Assembly (NCBI GenBank): GCA_030642025.1
Contig: DAOWOO010000027.1
Span: 1-9,500, forward strand
Origin: Candidatus Zixiibacteriota bacterium
Lineage (GTDB): Bacteria; Zixibacteria; MSB-5A5; GN15; PGXB01
Direction: 5' to 3'
Length of the DNA stretch: 9,500 nucleotides
A program made the translations under genes and the position numbers. The notes under the pieces were generated by a model, which ran no database searches, had not been told where the DNA came from, and saw only the letters and a list, made by a program, of their open reading frames with translations. Positions 6,052 through 9,500 of the stretch are shown piece after piece (the stretch's first letter is position 1; each line of letters opens with the position of its first letter).

Positions 6052-7803
6052 TCACTTAACCAGCATCATTTTCCTGACCTCTGATTGATCCTCGTTGGCG
6101 AGTTCATAGAGATAAATACCCGTGGGAGCGTTATCACCTTCTGTATTTCTGCCGTTCCATTCAACGACATGCTCACCGGCTGACAGCCGGTCATCAACAA
6201 GAGTGATGATCTTGCGCCCGAGTATATCATATACCGTCAATTTTACTTTCGCCGCTTCGGAAAGACTAAAGCCTATACTGGTTGCGGGATTGAACGGATT
6301 GGGATAGTTCTGGGCCAGTTCAATGGAGATGGGCAAATTGTAATTTATATCATCTTCGATGCCGCTTAACAGCGACACCTGAAAATCAGCCGTCATGGTG
6401 GAGGCCGACGGGGAAATATTTGTTATGGCGATGATGGTATTATTGCCGTCGTAGTTGTCAGAATTCGGGGTGGTGGCGGGCGAAAATAACGTATTGCCGG
6501 TACTTCCCGGGAAGGGATCGCCGGCATCACCCCGCGAGGTTTTGTTTTCAAGCTGCCACAAACCGTCGGCCTGTTCCAGGGCGACCATGTAGTTACCGTA
6601 AATCGTATGGCCCGGATACCATCGATCATCATTGTCGGATTGGGTATCGTCAATGTGCCAGATTAAAAGCCCATCTGATGGCAAGTAGGCGTCGTATCCG
6701 GTTTTTTGACGGTTTTCAAGCAGAAAATATTCATTCCCGCCAGTACCATTGGTCCACAGACGGTTAATATCACCCCCGCCTTCGACATTTATAATTGAGG
6801 CGCTGGTCATATTCGTTGATACATTAACGGCTGCGGCAAAACCGAGCTCGATTCGGCACCAGGCATCGGGGTGGGCGGGGTAATCTCCGAGCGTGTAGTA
6901 GTATCCGGCATGATAAGCCAGCGGGCCATTCCAGCTTCCGTATGACATTATAGACCAGGTTCCTATCCCGTATGAATCGGCTCCCGACAGAGGTGTGGTA
7001 TCATATAGATCGGGAAGTCCCAGTATATGTCCGAATTCATGACAGTACACTCCGCAGGTCATATCGCCCGCCGAAAACCAGTATTCCGGCTGGATTGAAT
7101 ATTTCCAGATGAATTTCCCATCTCTGGCCATCGGAGACGGTACCGCCCACATATGCGACCAGATGTCATCGTTTGACTGGGTGAACTCCGCACCCGGACC
7201 GGTATGAATCAGAATGAGCGCATCGACATATCCGTCACCATTGTTGTCGTACTGTGAAAAGTCAACCAAAGCATCAACCGCATTGACGGCATCGATACAA
7301 AGGCGCTGGGAATTTCGCGGGTACGAGCCGGTGCCGTTCTGACCGTTGCAGTAATAGGCGTAAGTCTGCGGGGCGGTCGTCCAGCCCAATGACGACGGCA
7401 GATTAACCGTAACAACATCAAGCTGCCCATAGGATACTTCATTGTAGTAATGTCTTAACGAACCCAACTGATTTATAAAAAGCAGAGTATCGAATTCGGT
7501 GGCATTGGCACTTTGAGTCTTGTCCGAAAATTCGACCAGAATCGCTAGGGCCTTGAAAGTGCCGGTAAAGGCTGCCGTCTTCTGCCCGCCCGGCTTTGAA
7601 ACGGCGCCGATGCCTTTGGCGAGAATCTGAGGCCGTTCTTTAAGGTAAAAGGGCAATTCCTTTCCTGATTCAATATGCTGCTCTATAGTCACCGGATTCG
7701 GTGGCATGGCCGACGCCATTGTCAGAAATCCTGCTATTAGCGGCAGGCACATGGCACTTGTGACGGCCCTCCAAAGGCTGTTGAATCCTCTCTTTGTAAG
7801 CAT
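6052..7803 (-). CDS. Secreted M6-family (immune inhibitor A-like) metalloprotease with T9SS sorting domain
   Basis: A 583-residue exported protease. The signal peptide spans about 1-32 (ending LTMASA before M33). A short propeptide-like segment (33-80) begins PPNPV, as is usual in M6 peptidases. The catalytic domain runs from FKALAILVEFSD (83-94) and contains a Ca-site-like DNNGDGYVD (186-194), IWSHMW (214-219) and the zinc motif HEFGHILGLPD (255-265). In that motif H255, E256 and H259 bind zinc or catalyse, and G262 and D265 complete HExxHxxGxxD; SIMSYGSW (284-291) supplies a Met-turn. A beta-rich region follows to about 478. The C-terminus, ELAQNYPNPFNP (495-506) through VYDILGR and GIYLYEL to a final KMMLVK, is a type A T9SS sorting domain, which directs export across the outer membrane and is normally cleaved. 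A strong ribosome site GAGGGAG (7812-7818) precedes the ATG. The gene has its own promoter and leader and converges on the zinc-ribbon gene. Confidence 0.94.
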   Translation of the reverse strand: MLTKRGFNSLWRAVTSAMCLPLIAGFLTMASAMPPNPVTIEQHIESGKELPFYLKERPQILAKGIGAVSKPGGQKTAAFTGTFKALAILVEFSDKTQSANATEFDTLLFINQLGSLRHYYNEVSYGQLDVVTVNLPSSLGWTTAPQTYAYYCNGQNGTGSYPRNSQRLCIDAVNAVDALVDFSQYDNNGDGYVDALILIHTGPGAEFTQSNDDIWSHMWAVPSPMARDGKFIWKYSIQPEYWFSAGDMTCGVYCHEFGHILGLPDLYDTTPLSGADSYGIGTWSIMSYGSWNGPLAYHAGYYYTLGDYPAHPDAWCRIELGFAAAVNVSTNMTSASIINVEGGGDINRLWTNGTGGNEYFLLENRQKTGYDAYLPSDGLLIWHIDDTQSDNDDRWYPGHTIYGNYMVALEQADGLWQLENKTSRGDAGDPFPGSTGNTLFSPATTPNSDNYDGNNTIIAITNISPSASTMTADFQVSLLSGIEDDINYNLPISIELAQNYPNPFNPATSIGFSLSEAAKVKLTVYDILGRKIITLVDDRLSAGEHVVEWNGRNTEGDNAPTGIYLYELANEDQSEVRKMMLVK

Positions 7804-7928
7804 CTTTTTATCTCCCTCATTTGGTTAAGTGCTGACTGCATGTTATGATTCGCAAGCAGGATGCCGACCCGTTGAAATGTCGTAACTTATAGTGGTATAG
7901 TGAGTAATGTGCCATGTGTGGGTGCGAC

Positions 7929-7947
7929 CCCATAGTGCTATTATGGG
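7929..7947. other. Hairpin in the M6 protease leader
   Basis: CCCATA (7929-7934) and TATGGG (7942-7947) form a perfect 6-bp inverted repeat with a 7-nt spacer. It would lie at the very start of the transcript predicted from the promoter at 7959-7989. Nearby, TATAGTG is repeated at 7888-7894 and 7896-7902, and the related CATAGTG falls inside the inverted repeat (7931-7937). These may be a regulator site or a leader structure; no known riboswitch is recognised. Confidence 0.35.
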
Positions 7948-7958
7948 ATTTATCCAAC

Positions 7959-7989
7959 ATTCTATAGAGTGGTTATAAGCCGCATTCAA
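7959..7989 (-). promoter_or_regulatory. Candidate sigma70 promoter for the M6 protease gene
   Basis: On the minus strand TTGAAT (7984-7989) is followed after 17 nt by TATAGA (7961-7966), or after 19 nt by TAGAAT (7959-7964). Transcription would start near 7952, giving a leader of about 150 nt. The upstream gene's terminator lies at 8033-8059, so a promoter is expected in this gap. A 5-bp hairpin TTGCC/GGCAA (7990-8004) abuts the -35 box. The match is moderate. The rest of the 294-nt gap shows no gene; a 75-codon minus-strand reading here resembles no protein. Confidence 0.4.
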
Positions 7990-8032
7990 TTGCCTGCTCG
8001 GCAAAAAATGCTTTGGAGACGTGAAATAATAA

Positions 8033-8059
8033 AGGGGCAGGGCGTGATTCCCTGCCCCT
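8033..8059 (-). terminator. Intrinsic terminator of the PorV/FadL-like gene
   Basis: A perfect 10-bp stem pairs 8033-8042 with 8050-8059 around a 7-nt loop. Read on the minus strand it is AGGGGCAGGG, loop, CCCTGCCCCT followed by TTATTATTTC, a T-rich tail. It lies 38 nt beyond the stop codon of the barrel gene and separates that transcript from the M6 protease. Confidence 0.85.
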
Positions 8060-8097
8060 GATAAGAGCATATGCCGGAGTAATATTTGGGTGTCCGG

Positions 8098-9396
8098 TCA
8101 GAAACCGAGTCCCGTAGAAACCGCAAAATGCAGTCCCTTGGTTTCACTGAAATTCAAACCGCTGTGGTTTGAAACGGCCAGATCAAGGTAGAAAAACCCG
8201 ATATCAACACCTGTTCCGCCGGATACTACCTGCCCTTTACCGCCGCCGGTGGCGAAACCGGCTCGTAGCGGCATAAATCCAATCAGGCGGTACTCCGCGC
8301 CGAATCCGAATCTCGGCTTGGAGGTTGTCCCGGCGCCAGGCCTGAACCCCTGCTCCCAGTCCACCGCCCAGATCAATTTGCCGGAGGTGTTAGCCAGACC
8401 CAGACGAAGCACTGACGGCAGAGTGGAAGAGAAGGGGTCGATTTCCTGATCGTATTCCTCTGTAACCACCAGGGAGTCATTATCCATATTATCAAGATTG
8501 AGAGTGTCGAACTGGAAATAATAACCATATTCCTTGGTTTCCTTGTCCCAGTTTATCTTGCTGATAATATTGGATATGCTTGCCCCGAGTGTGTAACTGT
8601 TCGACAGTTGGAGCGCCGCCCCGACATCAACCCCATAACCTGTCCCACCGGTCGCGGTGTTCATCTTCATGACACCCTCGCCTGCATAGCCGAACTCATA
8701 GGCTGTGACACCGCCGTTAATCTCGGTCACCTTTTCATACCCGAAACCACGGATGTATTTAACAGTGGTTCCGATTGATAGCTGCCTGGTTCCCGATGAA
8801 TAAATCGGCATGCCATATGACAGACCGGCCGATGCATATGCTACCGCCTCGCTGTACATGCCGTCCAGGTCGAATGCATCTTCAAAACCGATACCATCCA
8901 GGAACAAGTGCAGGGCATCGCGGCCGAGATTGACTTCGGTGGCGGCATGGCCATTGAAAGACAAAACAAAGCGCCCCATGGCAACGGTCATGGCGCTGGT
9001 TTCAACAACAGCCGATATTTTAAGACCCTCGACCGGTATTTTATTCAGAATGGTGGTTTTATCATTTTCAGTCAGCAAGGCGCCGGTGTATTCATTGTAA
9101 TCATTCAGGGTGAAGCTGTTATTGATTATTTGCGCCCCGGCACCCACCAGCCCGATGCCGACCTCGCGGTAACCATTTAAACCGAGATTGGCCGGGTTGT
9201 AAAGCGGGGCGTTGACGCCTTTGGCCAGGCCGATATAGGCGCCGCCCATTCCAACTGCCCGTGCCGATGACAACCCGCTGCCCTGAGCCGAAGCTGCCGC
9301 CAGGATACTTGAAATCACGAAAATAGCCAAAGCCGTTCTGGCTATCCGTCCGGTATTCAGTATGCCGGCCGTTTTTTGGTATTTTGCAGTATTCAT
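8098..9396 (-). CDS. PorV/FadL-like outer-membrane beta-barrel protein
   Basis: A 432-residue predicted outer-membrane protein. A long signal peptide (1-37) has a basic region with R17 and R20, a core ALAIFVISSILAAA and an ASA|Q cleavage site. The mature N-terminus carries ARAVGMGGAYIGLAKG (45-60) and APLYNPANLGL (63-73). This 'A-x-x-MGGAY-x-A/G... NPAxLGL' signature is shared by the PorV/PorQ and DUF5723-type barrel proteins of FCB bacteria and by FadL-like proteins. The remainder is a series of amphipathic strands, such as QLSIGTTVKYIRGFGY and RFGFGAEYRLIGFMPLRAGF, and the protein ends in Phe as outer-membrane barrels do. PorV itself is a T9SS shuttle protein; whether this one has that role, transports a hydrophobic solute, or does something else cannot be told from the sequence. 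A GAGG ribosome site (9403-9406) lies 6 nt before the ATG. The preceding gene ends 14 nt upstream, so they are probably co-transcribed. Confidence 0.78.
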   Translation of the reverse strand: MNTAKYQKTAGILNTGRIARTALAIFVISSILAAASAQGSGLSSARAVGMGGAYIGLAKGVNAPLYNPANLGLNGYREVGIGLVGAGAQIINNSFTLNDYNEYTGALLTENDKTTILNKIPVEGLKISAVVETSAMTVAMGRFVLSFNGHAATEVNLGRDALHLFLDGIGFEDAFDLDGMYSEAVAYASAGLSYGMPIYSSGTRQLSIGTTVKYIRGFGYEKVTEINGGVTAYEFGYAGEGVMKMNTATGGTGYGVDVGAALQLSNSYTLGASISNIISKINWDKETKEYGYYFQFDTLNLDNMDNDSLVVTEEYDQEIDPFSSTLPSVLRLGLANTSGKLIWAVDWEQGFRPGAGTTSKPRFGFGAEYRLIGFMPLRAGFATGGGKGQVVSGGTGVDIGFFYLDLAVSNHSGLNFSETKGLHFAVSTGLGF

Positions 9397-9410
9397 GGTA
9401 TACCTCGATT

Positions 9411-9500
9411 TTAAAATTTACCGTCGAACAGGTATTCCACTTCCATAGTGCCGAAAAAATGAATATAATCGGTCCCGGAAATCTTTACCGGCTGACCGTC
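9411..9500 (-). CDS. C-terminal end of an unidentified gene, possibly an outer-membrane protein (cut by window edge)
   Basis: The minus strand is open from the right edge for 29 codons to a TAA at 9411-9413. The visible end reads DGQPVKISGTDYIHFFGTME followed by a strand-like VEYLFDGKF. The alternating hydrophobic/aromatic residues and terminal Phe resemble the last strand of an outer-membrane barrel, but the fragment is too short to name a family. Its stop is 14 nt before the start of the PorV/FadL-like gene and no terminator or promoter fits between, which supports one operon. Confidence 0.55.
   Translation of the reverse strand, partial: DGQPVKISGTDYIHFFGTMEVEYLFDGKF

Noticed and set aside
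7843..8070. 75-codon minus-strand frame in the gap before the M6 protease
   Set aside because: It overlaps the terminator of the preceding gene and the likely promoter, and the translation looks non-coding.
1..9500. CRISPR array, tRNA, rRNA, insertion sequence or phage genes
   Set aside because: No regularly spaced repeats, cloverleaf-like sequence, transposase or terminal inverted repeats were seen on either strand.

Overview
The window reads as a chromosomal stretch from a Gram-negative bacterium of the FCB superphylum. The evidence is a protease with a type IX secretion (T9SS) C-terminal sorting domain, a second secreted protease with a C-terminal pair of dockerin repeats of the 'GDxNGxGxVNxSDILYLI' style, and several outer-membrane beta-barrel genes. 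Dockerin-tailed secreted proteins alongside T9SS tails recall Zixibacteria and related uncultured lineages; that placement is inference. I see no mobile elements, CRISPR array, tRNA or rRNA.

Left block (1-1871, minus strand): the start of a pilC/gspF-type inner-membrane platform gene, cut by the window edge, and a complete pilB/gspE-type assembly ATPase. They overlap by 8 nt, so this is an operon for a type IV pilus or type II secretion-like machine.

Centre block (2022-5933, plus strand): divergent from pilB, a single-POTRA Omp85/BamA-superfamily outer-membrane protein. It is followed by a secreted HExxH metalloprotease (MXAN_6640-like) with two dockerin repeats, then a small four-cysteine zinc-ribbon protein. 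The last two each have their own sigma70-like promoter (TTGACA -35 boxes), so these three genes are probably separate transcripts rather than one operon. A perfect 15-bp hairpin (5950-5985) closes the block and looks like a bidirectional terminator shared with the convergent gene.

Right block (6052-9500, minus strand): an M6 (immune inhibitor A-like) metalloprotease ending in a T9SS type A sorting domain, with its own promoter and leader. Upstream of it are a PorV/FadL-like outer-membrane barrel protein with its own terminator (8033-8059) and, 14 nt further upstream, the last 29 codons of another gene with an outer-membrane-like C-terminus.

Taken together this is a cell-envelope and secretion neighbourhood: a pilus/secretion motor, three probable outer-membrane proteins, and two exported metalloproteases that carry different C-terminal modules. 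All recognisable genes fall into known families. What deserves a second look is the combination: dockerin and T9SS tails side by side, a single-POTRA Omp85 protein, and some unexplained small repeats and hairpins between genes. I found no clear evidence of a wholly new system.
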